Part shown: in pieces, positions 1-11,032 of the stretch
How the letters are laid out: the number at the start of each line of letters is the position of its first letter
How positions within the stretch are numbered: position 1 is the stretch's first letter
Made by a program: the position numbers and the translations under genes
The notes under the pieces: model-generated
Told to the model about the DNA's origin: nothing
Databases searched by the model: none
What the model saw: only the letters and a program-made list of their open reading frames with translations
Assembly (NCBI RefSeq): GCF_905163445.1
Contig: NC_053196.1
Coordinates: forward strand, 14,285,501-14,349,500
DNA length: 64,000 bases
DNA from: Pararge aegeria
Lineage: Eukaryota; Arthropoda; Insecta; Lepidoptera; Nymphalidae
Direction: 5' to 3'

Positions 1-502
1 ATGCCGTTACTGCTTACCCACGTTCTTTTCATCAAGGATGCTATTCGATTTCTTCTGATGGCAAATAAGTCATCAGTATGAGCCATCGCGAACATTTCTG
101 ATGCACTACAATAACGGGGTAAGCCCAACAGTATTCTGAAACCATCATTATACTGTATAATATGGAAAATAATTAAAATTTTCGTACGTGTAATAAAAAC
201 ATGCTGTGAGTAATTTCTAGTTACTTTGAAGTGTTGATTACAATTAATGCGCTTTAGGTACCGGAATCGCTTTAGCTCTCGATAACCTTTAGTTGCGATA
301 TCATACGTTCGTAGTTACCTACCTACCTACTTGAAATATGAAAAATATTTTTATTTTTAATCTCTGTACGTAAATCTATACTAATATTAAAAAAAGTACA
401 TAGTGTTTTTTATTATTTGAACACATTTACGAGCAAGTATATCTAAAAACTTCCCATCGGATTTAAAAAAATATATTTTTACTTTTGATATCTTCATGGA
501 AA
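1..502. other. AT-rich sequence without recognised gene
   Basis: No coding exon or known repeat is recognised here. Gene A (exon from 709) needs an upstream start exon of the kind seen in its neighbours, but I find no ATG followed by about four codons, a G and a GT donor that resembles them. That exon may lie before position 1. Confidence 0.4.
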
Positions 503-634
503 CAGTGGCGTGCATAGAGGGTATGCACAGGATATGCAGATGATATAAAATGAAAAATATTGAGTTTGAGTAATTAAACCTCGTACTGGGGATTATCTTC
601 ACTTTGTATCGTACATACCCTTTATGCACGCCAC
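503..634. mobile_element. short inverted-repeat element (MITE-1 family)
   Basis: It begins CAGTGGCGTGCATAGAGGG and ends with a near-complementary ATGCACGCCAC. Related pieces occur at 1376-1480, 38064-38207 and 52439-52580. The terminal inverted repeats and the small non-coding body suggest a MITE. I could not define a target-site duplication, so the superfamily is unknown. Confidence 0.55.
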
Positions 635-708
635 GCACATGCTCTTCTAATTACGCAAGCATATATATTCCTTGTTTTACTAGCGTAGGTACTTTTCTTG
701 TTTCACAG

Positions 709-935
709 GTATACTTATCACGCTGGCATTCTGTGTGATAAGGACGTCGTCCCAGATGCTGAATATGTGTGTATGCCCCAAAATCATTAAATCTGTGTGC
801 GGTTCCGACGGCAATACGTACTCTAGCGAATGTGTTCTGGAATGCGCTAAAACACATAGTAATCCCCGTCTTACTGTTGCGAAACATAGCAGTTGTAAGA
901 AAAGACTCCCAAGACCATCTACAACACCAAGCTAA
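709..935 (+). CDS. Kazal-type serine protease inhibitor, single domain (gene A, last coding exon)
   Basis: This is the terminal coding exon of a small secreted inhibitor. It opens after a TTTCACAG acceptor in phase 1, so an unseen upstream exon must supply the start codon and a G. The first residues (ILITLAFCVI) form the hydrophobic signal peptide core. One Kazal domain follows with the six-cysteine pattern C-V-C-P-K...VCGSDGNTY...C...C...C. By Kazal numbering the P1 residue, two after the second cysteine, is Lys, which predicts trypsin-like targets. The tail (KKRLPRPSTTPS) is basic and proline-rich, and the frame ends at TAA. The phase-1 exon structure matches genes B, C and D, so it is a paralogue in the cluster. 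The family is certain from the sequence; the target protease is inferred. Confidence 0.82.
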
Positions 936-996
936 CTCAGACCAAAGATACTAAGAAGAGTAAGTGCGGCCACCATGGACCTTATGGATTTTCGCA

Positions 997-1002
997 AATA
1001 AA
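997..1002 (+). terminator. polyadenylation signal of Kazal gene A
   Basis: A canonical AATAAA lies about 60 bases after the stop codon of gene A, which suits a short 3' UTR. Confidence 0.55.
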
Positions 1003-1601
1003 AGTACAAAATTTAAAGTATGATCACCTTAGCCTACGTTAAGTATCTATTATAACAAACATATTGGAATTAGTAAACATTTTCTAAATGTTGTTGTCTG
1101 TCATTATTGCTCCACCAGAATTTGTATGCTAATCGTATTATTAGTTTATTTATGAATGAATGAATGAACGAATACACTCTTAGTGTACACCAAAGAAAAA
1201 AAGTAGTTACAGAGATACAAATACATATCAAGAGAGTATAATTTGGTTTATTTATATTATATTTTTGTTTTAATTACTAAGAAATTCTTTTAGGGTTAAG
1301 GTGGTTAACCCTTGGAATGATCTACCGAGATAAATAAGACAGTCTTAATATTATTATAATTTTTATATATTAATGAGTTATAAAAAGCCTACCGTTAAGT
1401 TAATTTATAACTCATATTGGAGATTTTCTTGATTTTATAACACCTGCATACCCTGTGCATACCCTCTATGCACACCACTGGTAGTATTAGTATGTAAAGT
1501 GCATGTAATGTATATCAATTATTTATTTTCAAATTGAATGTTGCACCATACATTCTTCATCAACCATAGGTTGTCTGGAGGAGATCGCTTTAAGCAAAGT
1601 C
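1003..1601. other. intergenic sequence with half a MITE-1 copy
   Basis: The stretch is AT-rich and non-coding. The right half of a MITE-1 element lies at about 1376-1480, ending CTATGCACACCACTG. An (AATG) run near 1153 resembles a repeat seen again near 12597. Confidence 0.4.
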
Positions 1602-3415
1602 AAAGTCAAAGTCAAAAATATCTTTATTCAAGTAGGCCCACAGGTGGCACTTTTGATGCGTACATAAGAATTACACGGTAGTGAGATGATGGCGATAACC
1701 ACATTCGTAAGCTTAAAACTAAAGCTACGAGGGTTCCAAACGCGTCCCGATCTAAGAAGAAGCCCACAACAAACTTAGCCGGGTGATTTTTTTTTTTTTT
1801 TTTTTTGTTATCGCCATCTCACAATGTCATTTTAAATTATTAGAAGAGCAACCTGGTTAGAGCAATAATTTACACCCAAGCTTTTTTATCGTTGACGTAG
1901 TCCTTTATACTATAATAGGACTTTTCTATAAGCTTACGTTTAATACAAACTTTGAACTTTTTAAGAGACATCTCCAAGATGTCAATTGGTAGTTTATTGT
2001 AAAATTGTATACAATTTCCTTTAAACGAATTATGAATTTTATGTAACCTAGTATATTGCACTGTAAGTTTATTCTTACTTCTAATGTTTAAATTATTGCA
2101 GTCACATTTTTTCTTAAATTTAGAAATGTTTTTATGGACGTACATTAAATTTTCAAATATGTACTGACTATACACTGTCATTATTTAAAAATCTTTAAAT
2201 TTATCTCTCAATGACTCTCTTGGACCCATTTTGTAGATAGAACGAACAGCCCTCTTCTGCAGCACGAAAATAGTGCTAATATCAGCAGCATTACCCCAAA
2301 GTAAAATTCCATATGACATAATGCTGTGAAAGTAACTAAAATATACCAGTCTAGCAGTTTCTACGTCGGTCATATGGCGTATCTTCTTTACCGCATAGGC
2401 AGCAGAACTAAGCCTGTTCGATAAATTATTTACATGAGGGCCCCATTGAAGTTTAGAATCTAACGTTATTCCTAGAAAAACTGTCGTATCCTCCAGTTTC
2501 AGTTCCTCATTATTAAGTAGTACAGTGGTTTTCACGTGTTTAACATTAGGTAAAGTGAATTTTATACACTTGGTTTTTTTTCCGTTAAGAACCAAATTAT
2601 TAGCTTCAAACCACTGTACCACTTTAGCGAGAGAGTTGTTTACGTCGTCAAAAGCTAGTTCACGTCGATTTATTTTAAAAGTCAGTAATGTATCATCGGC
2701 AAACAGAACTACCCCGTGTTTATCCTTGGCAAGGTAAGGAAGGTCATTAATGTAAATAAGGAACAGAAATGGTCCTAATATAGACCCCTGTGGGACACCT
2801 ATTTTCATAACTGATCCATTAGACCGTTTTCCATTCACGTCGACTTTCTGAATTCTATCGCGTAGATAGTTACTCATTAAGTCTAGAGCTACACCCTGAA
2901 TTCCATAGTGGTGTAGTTTCCTAACTAACGTTTCGTGTTGAACACAATCAAACGCCTTAGATAAGTCACAGAACACACCAAGTGCATCACGTGACTCCTC
3001 CCAGGCTTCAAATATGTTTTGTATTAGCTCAACACCTGCGTCGATTGTTGAGCGACCCCGTGTGAAACCAAATTGCTTAATATGAAGTAAATTATACTTA
3101 TGAAAATGGTAAAGTAATTGATTTAAAATGAGTTTTTCAAAGATTTTACTGAAAGTGGGTAGTACGGATACTGGTCTAAAGTTAGTGGGGTCAGAAGTAC
3201 TACCCGATTTAAACAATGGAACTATTTTACTAAGTTTCATTAAGTCAGGAAACACACCACAATCTATACAATTATTAAATATTAAGGCTAAGTCGGGTGC
3301 AACAATATCAATTAATGATTTGACAACGTTTACGGAAATGCCCCACAGATCATTTGTTTTTTTATTAAGCGATAAGGCCGCCCTTGTGCATATATATTGA
3401 TGACGATGATTCTAT
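1602..3415 (-). mobile_element. 5'-truncated non-LTR retrotransposon (CR1/Jockey-like LINE)
   Basis: A minus-strand LINE made of the 3' half of a reverse transcriptase frame plus a 3' UTR. On the plus strand the 3' end appears first, with a repeated AAAGTC motif from about 1602. The 3' UTR holds a poly-T run at about 1789-1806. The upstream end is truncated near 3400, and no endonuclease domain is present. A related 3' fragment lies at about 32300-32620. Confidence 0.75.
1870..3399 (-). pseudogene. reverse transcriptase fragment of the LINE, one in-frame stop
   Basis: The frame reads continuously from about 3399 down to 1870 except for a TAA at 2187-2185, after which the same frame continues (ATA ATG ACA...). 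It has typical non-LTR reverse transcriptase motifs: PTNFRPVSVLPT, AFDCVQH, VPQGSILGP and the catalytic FADDT. The C-terminal part (NSFKGNCIQFYNKLP and following) is the conserved LINE tail region. The N-terminal part of the RT and the whole endonuclease are missing, so this copy is dead. The motifs are seen directly; the CR1/Jockey assignment is by general resemblance. Confidence 0.8.
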
Positions 3416-3649
3416 CTTGTGGGAGATGACACCATAGCAGACTCCTCAGACTCATTGCAACCTGAAATAAATCCTTCTTTTCCCTACTAACTTCCGCAAA
3501 GATTATACTTAGTTCGGTGAATTATATGGAGTGCTTGATAAAGGATAGATTGTGACGAAAGTCAAGATAGTGCAGGTTTAAACTGTTTGAACATTGTACA
3601 CTGCCTTTGAACTAAGTATAAAGATCCATTTAACACATTTTCAATAAGC

Positions 3650-3905
3650 TTATGTTTGCAATATCATCTGGTGTTTAGTAATGATGCAGTGCAAGAAGGT
3701 AGCGGGCTAACCTGTCACCGGATTGACCTAAACCCCTGATCTATTTTTATGCGACATTGTACTGGAACATTAAATATCTTGACGGCACGTCTTTTATCGG
3801 TAATTACAAGACCAAAGAAAATTAAAATTCCAAATTTTCAAATTGCAACAGCCGGAAATCGAACACGGGACCTCCATATATAACACCATTACAGGTCTCA
3901 CAACT
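3650..3905 (-). mobile_element. degenerate tRNA-derived SINE (SINE-B family)
   Basis: An old copy of the repeat that is better preserved at 4538-4850. It shows the body motif GTAGCGGGCTAACCTGT and a decayed tRNA-like head (GGAAATCGAACACGGGACCTCC). Confidence 0.6.
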
Positions 3906-4288
3906 TTTTTTTTTACGGATTTTAGTTTAAAACCTGTGCCAGAACACCTCGCTCTTCCTTTACATAACACTTTTTTTATTTCAATCTAATAATATAATAG
4001 ATAAATATATTTATTTTTGACATGCAAACAAAACATGCAGTGTTTGTGCGAATATGTTATATTTACGTGCCAGGTACATATAACATATTCAACAAAACGT
4101 AGCGTAAATTTGGCTAATGTTGACGACGATAAGATCAAATGCGTTAATTGTACGACGTCCCCGCGATTTCCAGCAAATATTAAAGCACACAAACATTGAT
4201 TCGGTTTACTTGTAAACGGGGTCTGTTATGTTGACGCATGCTCTGGGGATTTACACTGACAACAGAACCTCGTTCGGAAAACATTTAT

Positions 4289-4326
4289 TTATACATAAAA
4301 GCATCGGCGCACTTCCATCATTCAGT
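4289..4326 (+). promoter_or_regulatory. core promoter of Kazal gene B (TATA box plus initiator)
   Basis: A TATA-like TTATACATAAAAG lies at about 4289-4301, and a TTCAGT initiator with its A at 4324 lies about 33 bases further on, a standard spacing. The first coding exon starts at 4416. The stretch from TAAAAGCA through GTATTCGAC and on to GACGTCAAG is shared in outline with the promoter of gene D. Confidence 0.65.
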
Positions 4327-4415
4327 ATTCGACGCTTCCTGGAGTGAAGACGTCAAGCGTTATACTGGTATCTCGTATTGATAAACTATAAGTGTTCGAT
4401 ATTGAAAGATCGAGA

Positions 4416-7400
4416 ATGATTTGCCGGATAGGTACGTAATGTGTTTTATTGTTATAAACTTTGGATTTATTAGCCAAGAAAATCTTACTCTAATTTAGTT
4501 GTGTTGGCCCCCTAGGTAAACGTTATTTTATTATTATTCCACTAAAAGTTAGCTCTTGGCTGCAATCTCACCTGGTGGTTAGTGATGATGCAATCTAAGA
4601 TGGTAGCAGGCTAACCTGTTAGGGAGTATGGTAGTCATACCCCTAATCGGTTTATACGCGACATCGCATTGGAACACTAAATGGCTTAGCCGCACGTCTT
4701 TGTCAGTGGGTTGGTAACTAGCCGCTACCAAAGCTATGCCAGAGAAAATCCAGAAATTATAAATTCACAATTTGCGCCTACCGGGAATCGAACCCGGCAC
4801 CTCTTACTTAAATTCACAGCGCTCACCGTTGCGCCACGGAGGTCGTCAAAACTGTAGTGTGGTCTTTTAAGTGGCCCACCGCGAGTTCGATACCAGGCTA
4901 TGGCAATTTCTTAATTATCTCCTATCTGGTCTTCTGCGAGGCTTAGCCCGTGGCTAATAACTGACCGGCAATGACTTGCCACTAAAAGATTTAGCGTTTC
5001 AGTACGATATGTCGCTTAAAACCGAACAGTATACTATAGTTTAAATAAAAATGCAATACCCATAGCACTTTAGCCCCCTACTATCTACGACTGCATCACC
5101 ATTTATCATCAAGTGGGACTGCAGTTCAATGCTACCTTATAGAGGAAAAAGAATGGAGGTCTTTAGCTGAATTTAGGTTTTTAAAAATACCGTGGCTTAG
5201 GGGCCGTTCATAAAATACGTGAGATGTTTAAGGAGGGTAGGGGGTCGAGTCATATCTCATCTAATCTTACGATTGAGAGTTGGGGGGGGGTTCTCGGCAA
5301 ATATCACGCTATTTTTTTGTTAAATTTTTATCACACTTAAAATTAAACTCTCAGCAATATTGATTAGTGCTAGTCTAAACTAGTCGTAAGTAAAAGCACG
5401 AAGCAAGTTACGTAAGAATCCCACATTTTGGAAAAATCTCTCGTGAGATTGGAGGATGGGGGAGGGGGTTGAATAAAATCTCACGACATCCCACCAGGCC
5501 CCCTCTGGTGAGATGTTGTGGGAGGGACAGAAAATTTAAAAAAACACCTCATCTAATTTATGGACGCCTACCTAAAACTAATCCTATTTCCATATGGGTC
5601 CAGGCTACAATCTACTCGTATTTGAGTGCCAAATTACTTCAAGTTCAATTCAGCGGTTGACATTGATTACATACATAAATAAACGGACAAACTTTCGCAT
5701 TTATAATTTATCTCACAGAGCAGCAAACGAGAAAAACGCATAATCTATTCCAAATCGTAATTAGTTATTCCGAATCGGGATTTTCTCACCCATCCAGTTA
5801 TGGACTTGAAATAAACTCGCAATCGATTTATTTACGCTTTTGCAAGAATAAAGGCCTTCAAGATCTCCACAAGATCCTAGATTTAATAAAATTAATAGTT
5901 GTGCTTACATAGTGATTATTGAACTTGTAAAATAGCTGTTTACTTTAAGATTAAAATAAAAAAATACATATAGGATAACAATAGGTATGATTGCCGCCGA
6001 GTCACCTGCTAAATAAGTAAGTAGGTAATTGACATGGATAACATAAAGAAGCACGTTTTTTTATCTGTGGCATTAAAATTTAAAATTTAATATTATTCTG
6101 ATATATAAATTTTATATCAGAATTACATAACAAACATGAGTATATATAAAGTATCTACCTATACAAAATGAAAGGTATAATAAGTTTCATATTACTTTCA
6201 AAGATTCCTCCCAACTCATTATGTAATAAAACTTACCTACGTTTCGGTCATTGGAAACTAAATAATAATGTTTTACTAACTAGGTGTACCCAAGTTTTCT
6301 AGGACAACGCAAAAGATACTGAACAATTTAATTATAGGACGTATACTCCAATAATATTGAAGCATCAAAAACACCTTCACTTTCGTAGCGTTTCAGGCTG
6401 TTTGTCATTGTATCACATTTAGGAGTTGACAGTTATTATATTACCTCTAATGTTCTAAACGTTTACTATGAATTGTGAAAAATGGGAAAAGTTTGTAAGC
6501 TAGCATCATACCGCGGGTTTGAAGTGAGATGTGCGCGAGGCGTTTTCACTGTACTTGGACACAATACACTTCTTGCAATAAGGGCTAAATGAGGGTCCTG
6601 TATGTTCTTAATTCTGTTGGCAGTGCATTGATAGCTAGTTCTATCTAAAAATAAAATAAAAAAATTGTGATAAAATTACCACTTTGTCGTGTGATATGCG
6701 ATTTAGCGTTCCGGAACTATCAATATGGCATAATCCTTTAACTAGCTAGCCTTATTGCAGTAAGAATATAACTTTGAGAAAATTTGAAGTATAAATATAA
6801 CTTTGAGGAAATTTGAGTGATATGTATTATGCTAGTTAAGTTGATATACAGTGTTTCAACCTTCTGAACGATGAACCAATACAATCAAGATCAAACCTAT
6901 AATTATTACGGAGATCCCGTAACGTGATTAACATAGATTGCGTGACTTGTCCGATGCATCTCTCTAGCTATATGTATGTATACATAAAAGTAAACATAAA
7001 ACTAAACATATATGCAAACATAAGAGTGATAGATATTATTTAATGCGTATCTGACAGATAAACTTTTACAACTAAAACCCTAGGATAGCCCCATGGCGCA
7101 AGAATACCATGACCTTTCGAAAGAAACGCTAATTCTTAACTCACGAAACGGTTGCGCGGTGGATGTGCCAGTCTCAAATCCAATAATGAAGTTTTTCACT
7201 TAAAAAGTCGCTATATGGTTTCGATTCTACTCTTTTCTTTTTCTTATTATTCATAATCTAATTTAAAGTTATATACGAAGAGGTGATTGGTGTAACCCGG
7301 GTGCTATTTATTTCAAGTATTTTTATGTTTTGCATATATATAATAATAATAAATAAATAAATATACTACGACAATACACAAATCGCCATGTAGCCCCAAA

Positions 7401-8918
7401 GTAAGCGTAGCTTGTTTTATGGGTACTAAGATGACTGATGAATAATTTTGTGAATTATATACATAAATACTTAGAAAATATATATAAACACCCAGACACT
7501 GAAAAACATTCATGCTCATCACACAAACCATTTTCAGTAGTGGGAATCGAACCCACAATATGTAATGAAATAGAATAGAAAAAGTTTATTGCAACACAAC
7601 ACAATAGCAAAAATACAAAGAAAACAGTAATACTTAGTACTTAGTGCTAGGGTGCAAAGGCGGCCTTATCACTAAAAGTAATCTTTTAAAGGCAACCTGA
7701 GCGTACGAAGGCGATAAAAAAGTGGAAAGTGAAACTTAGTTATTCTTTGATGATTAGAATAATTCTGGCTGAGGTGGTTTTTGCCAAAAGGAATTCCTTT
7801 TTAATTGGACTAACCTTACAGGTTTGCTGGTTGTGATCGCGACGTGTGCGTCCGTCGCGTCCGCGTTGCCGCCGTGCGTGTGCACGCGTGAGCTGAAGCC
7901 TGTGTGCGGCAGCGACGGTGAGACCTACAACAACATGTGCCTGCTGGCTTGTCGCCAGGAGACCCAGCCTGGCCTGCAGCTCCACAGCCACGGCCGCTGC
8001 CGGTCGGCCCGGCAAGCGGACGACGGCTGCCTGTGTACCCTCGAGTACGATCCTGTGTGCGCCAGCGACGGAAGCACCTACCCCAACAGATGCGCCATGA
8101 ACTGCAACGGAAGAAACCTCAAAATTCTGCACTACGGTGAATGCAGATCAAAGCGAGAGGTCGCCGCTGAGAGAATCTGCCCTTGCCCCTTCAACTACGC
8201 CCCGGTCTGCGGCACGAACGGCGAAACATACCCCAACGAATGCACATTAAAATGCGTAGATAACGTCCGAGTTGCACACGCTGGTGAATGCAGGACCAAA
8301 CGAAGCGATTGTATCTGCCCGTTGGTCTACGCGCCAGTGTGCGGCACGGACGGTAAAACATACGGCAACGCGTGTGCTATGGACTGCGATGGAACTGGTG
8401 ATGTCAAAATGGCCTACAGTGGTCCATGCGGGGTTCCACGGCAGGTTGAGGATGAACCGCCCCTATGTTTCTGCACTTACGAGCACGATCCCGTCTGCGG
8501 TTCAAACGGACGCACGTACGCCAACATGTGCGCTTTAGAATGCGAAGGTGACACTGTCCAGGTTGCCTATAAAGGAGATTGTAGAGCGAAGCGAGAGAGC
8601 GTTCAGATCGCGAATCTTCCCGCGTGCCTTTGCAGCAGAGAAGCAATGCCTATTTGCGGAACCGACGGCAATACTTACTCAAACCCTTGTTTACTGAACT
8701 GCATGAAGGAGCAAAGGGAGGACTTAGAGATTGACCACACCGGCCCTTGTAGACGCAAAGCCGTCAAGGTACGTGAGGTGATTCCAGAGCAGGGCTGCTC
8801 TTGTACGAGAGACATGCAGCCTGTGTGCGCCTCAAACGGCGTGACCTACAACAACGAGTGTCTGATGCGATGTGCGGGCGATCATTTGACGGTGGAGAAG
8901 TACGAGCGGTGTGATTAG
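4416..8918 (+). CDS. Kazal-type serine protease inhibitor, seven domains (gene B)
   Basis: Two coding exons: 4416-4431 (MICRI plus a G, donor G|GTACGT) and 7822-8918 (acceptor CTTACAG), joined in phase 1 to give 370 residues. Residues 1-22 form a signal peptide (LLVVIATCASVASALP). Seven Kazal domains follow at about residues 24-65, 75-113, 125-162, 169-208, 221-259, 274-315 and 331-369, each with the C-x-C start and a VCG/ICG/VCA...TY core. P1 residues read as R, L, F, L, Y, R and R, so the protein probably targets both trypsin-like and chymotrypsin, elastase or subtilisin-like enzymes. RSKR, RTKR and RAKR follow domains 2, 3 and 5 and fit the furin consensus, so release of single domains is plausible. 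The product is expected to be secreted. Domain 3 is the closest relative of the repeat in gene C. The first exon was chosen because its layout matches C and D; a transcript would confirm it. Confidence 0.85.
4538..4850 (-). mobile_element. tRNA-derived SINE (SINE-B), in intron of gene B
   Basis: The best copy of SINE-B. On the minus strand the tRNA-like head carries a B-box-like GGTTCGATTCCCGG (plus strand CCGGGAATCGAACC) and an A-box region around TGGCGCAACGG. The body contains GTAGCAGGCTAACCTGTTAG. It is not a functional tRNA gene, because it continues into the shared SINE body. Confidence 0.75.
5196..5577. mobile_element. MITE with inverted termini, in intron of gene B
   Basis: The left end (GGCCGTTCATAAAATACGTG) and the right end (CACCTCATCTAATTTATGGACGCC) are imperfect inverted repeats. 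G-runs and C-runs mirror each other inside, for example GGAGGGTAGGGGG against CTCCCACAAC-type sequence. There is no transposase, so it is non-autonomous. The similar GGGGCCGTCCATAAATTACG end is known to me from insect MITEs; the family is not assigned. Confidence 0.55.
5578..7348. other. intron sequence of gene B, no recognised feature
   Basis: AT-rich intronic DNA. I see no coding exon or clear repeat family apart from short AT palindromes such as the TTTAAAATTTAATATTATTCTGATATAT area near 6080. No alternative first exon for gene B was recognised. Confidence 0.4.
7349..7557 (-). mobile_element. tRNA-derived SINE (SINE-A, Metulj-like), truncated head
   Basis: Minus-strand copy in the intron of gene B. 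It shows the SINE-A body (CACCCAGACACTG, AGCCCCAAAGTAAGCG) and the B-box complement GGGAATCGAACCCAC, but the A-box half of the head is missing. This is the commonest SINE in the window. Its tRNA head and body recall the butterfly family called Metulj, a resemblance I could not test. Confidence 0.75.
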
Positions 8919-9659
8919 GCGTTAGGTCAGATGGCTGTGATTTAAAATAACCAATATTTGGAAAATTCACCCAGTGTTCACAAACATTACGTCATCGAGT
9001 GCCATCTGCGACCGATCTTGGTGTTTCGGTCTTACTCTTACTGTCGTGGTGCATGCCATCAACAAAATAAGTGTACTGGTAATAATTGATACCGACACCG
9101 CACCTCGTCATATGCATTCACTGTAGGGTTTTTCTTAGAAGAATTCTCAGAACAAGAATAATTACGCCTTTGTCACAGTGCTCCCTAAAGCACAGTATAG
9201 GTTCCACGAATCTTAAACCATTTTCGTTCAAATAATGTCGTACCTACGAGTGCCTACTGTAAGATATCGTAATGAATCCGTTATTATAACATTATTGTTT
9301 TCTTTTGTATACCTAGGTACCTATTGAATACTTATAACTAAGGTGTACACGTATTCATAAAAATTACGTATTTATTTATATATTTTATATATTTCTCTTC
9401 ATGTTTGTTATCTATTTCTAAATTCGAAACGTTTCATTACGTGTAAGTTACTTAAAATGTACCTATAACAATAAGTGAAAATAGATTAATACAATTTTAT
9501 AAACTGTTATTTCTAATTGTATTATTGGTTACTTCGAGGGTTCCATCACAAAAATGGTGCAGGAATTCGGTCTAGAGGAAATGTGATAGTGCGATTTGTC
9601 GACCCTTAACAGTTTATAATCCATCAAGCTTTTGCACCTGTGATCTGTCGATATATGCA
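8919..9659. other. 3' flank of gene B and intergenic sequence
   Basis: Follows the TAG of gene B. No canonical AATAAA lies close to the stop, so the 3' end of the transcript cannot be placed. No coding sequence or known repeat is seen. Confidence 0.4.
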
Positions 9660-9920
9660 TAACCGACCTCCCATGGTACATGAAGTTCCGGGTCCGAATC
9701 CCGGCTGGGCAATTTGAGAATTTACATTTTCTGAGTTTACTCTGTCTTGTGAGGTTTCGACGAGCCGCTAAGCACGACGCATTCAGGTACGATGGTGCGT
9801 AGAAACCGATTAGGGGTATGATTTAAATATAACTGGCATACTCCCTAACAGGTTAGCCAATTACTATTTTAGACTGCATCATCACTAACCATCAGGTGAG
9901 ATGGACTAATTTGTACATGC
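9660..9920 (+). mobile_element. tRNA-derived SINE (SINE-B), plus orientation
   Basis: The head includes GTTCCGGGTCCGAATCCCGG (B-box region) and the body ends in the family motif ACTAACCATCAGGTGAG. It lies between genes B and C. Confidence 0.7.
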
Positions 9921-10067
9921 CTAACAACATAAAAATATAATAAGTATTCTTTTGGTGCCTATGAGAAACAAATCTGGTAGGTACCAAACTTGCGATAACT
10001 ATGATATGTTGTTTACATTTGACGAAAGATTGCCCTTGTCGCTTTGACAGCTTTATCTCCTAACTAA

Positions 10068-10330
10068 CGGCCCCTCGCGATTTTGTGTGAGTATAAGTCA
10101 ACCTTAAATGATAGACACATGCTGTAAAGAACTTCTTAATAGAACTTTAAAAGGGGAATGACTTTGTCATACATGATTTTGTCGAAACTTCAAACGTTTA
10201 CGCGAAGAAAAAAAAACCGATTATGAAGCATCCTTCATTTACGTTTTGCTACTATTCTATCTAAGCGTGATGATATATATACTTAATTTGTAGCCTTCCT
10301 CGATAAATGGCCTATACAGTAGTTCCTGAG
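10068..10330. mobile_element. Helitron-like fragment
   Basis: Shares long stretches with the element at 21046-21545, for example GATAGACA..ATGCTGT, GATTTTGTCGAAACTT, TAGCCTTCCTCGATA. The CTAG end is not preserved, so this is a decayed copy. Confidence 0.5.
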
Positions 10331-11032
10331 ATCATCGTGTTCAAGTAAACAAACTATTCAGCTCTATATTAATATATAGAGCAGTATAAGATAAGATAAT
10401 AAAGTGGCCAAACTAGAGTCATACTTGCGAGTTGAAAGTTTCGTGCCTTGATACAAAACGTGATTTTTTTGATATGTGAAGTATATAATAGCTGATGTAC
10501 TAACTAGATGGTACAAATAAATGGTCATCGCCTATAAATTGAGAAACGCCTTGGAGGGCATAAAAGGAACAAGTCCTACAAGGTGCCACCCTGTATCCAA
10601 GCGTAGGGTTTAGCTGATGTTCCTGTAGTTACACCGGAAACCCTGCCTCCAGTCTCCAGACTGGCAGACTGACTGCTGCTTGGAGGTAGAAAAAGGTAGC
10701 GGATAATAGGTATACAGCGGTAGGTAGTACTTCCCCAGACGAGCTCTGCCACAAAAAGGTGCCATATCTAATATGCCTAAAATATTTATTTAATTTATAA
10801 ACTTATACATAATAAACATAACAGGTCTTAATTTAAAATTGTAAGCATAAACAATACGTAGCATAACAGAGCGTTCGGGCTCTTATTTGTCGTGTTATAT
10901 ATACTCTATTACTAACAAAATTGAACTTTACTCACAGGTATACGGTATATTAAAATTTTAAATGAATCATTTCAAAGTTTTACAAAAATAGCCATCTTTT
11001 GTTCCATTAATTACGCTAAAATATTTTTTTCA
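10331..11032. other. intergenic sequence with a LINE 3'-end-like fragment
   Basis: At about 10560-10760 a segment with ACCGGAAACCCTGCC and AGTACTTCCCCAGACGAGCTCTGCCAC resembles, in opposite orientation, the stretch at 37390-37520 (CAGAGTTCGTCCGGGGAAGTACT). It is probably the UTR of a non-LTR element. The rest, downstream of the stop of gene C, is AT-rich and non-coding. Confidence 0.4.
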
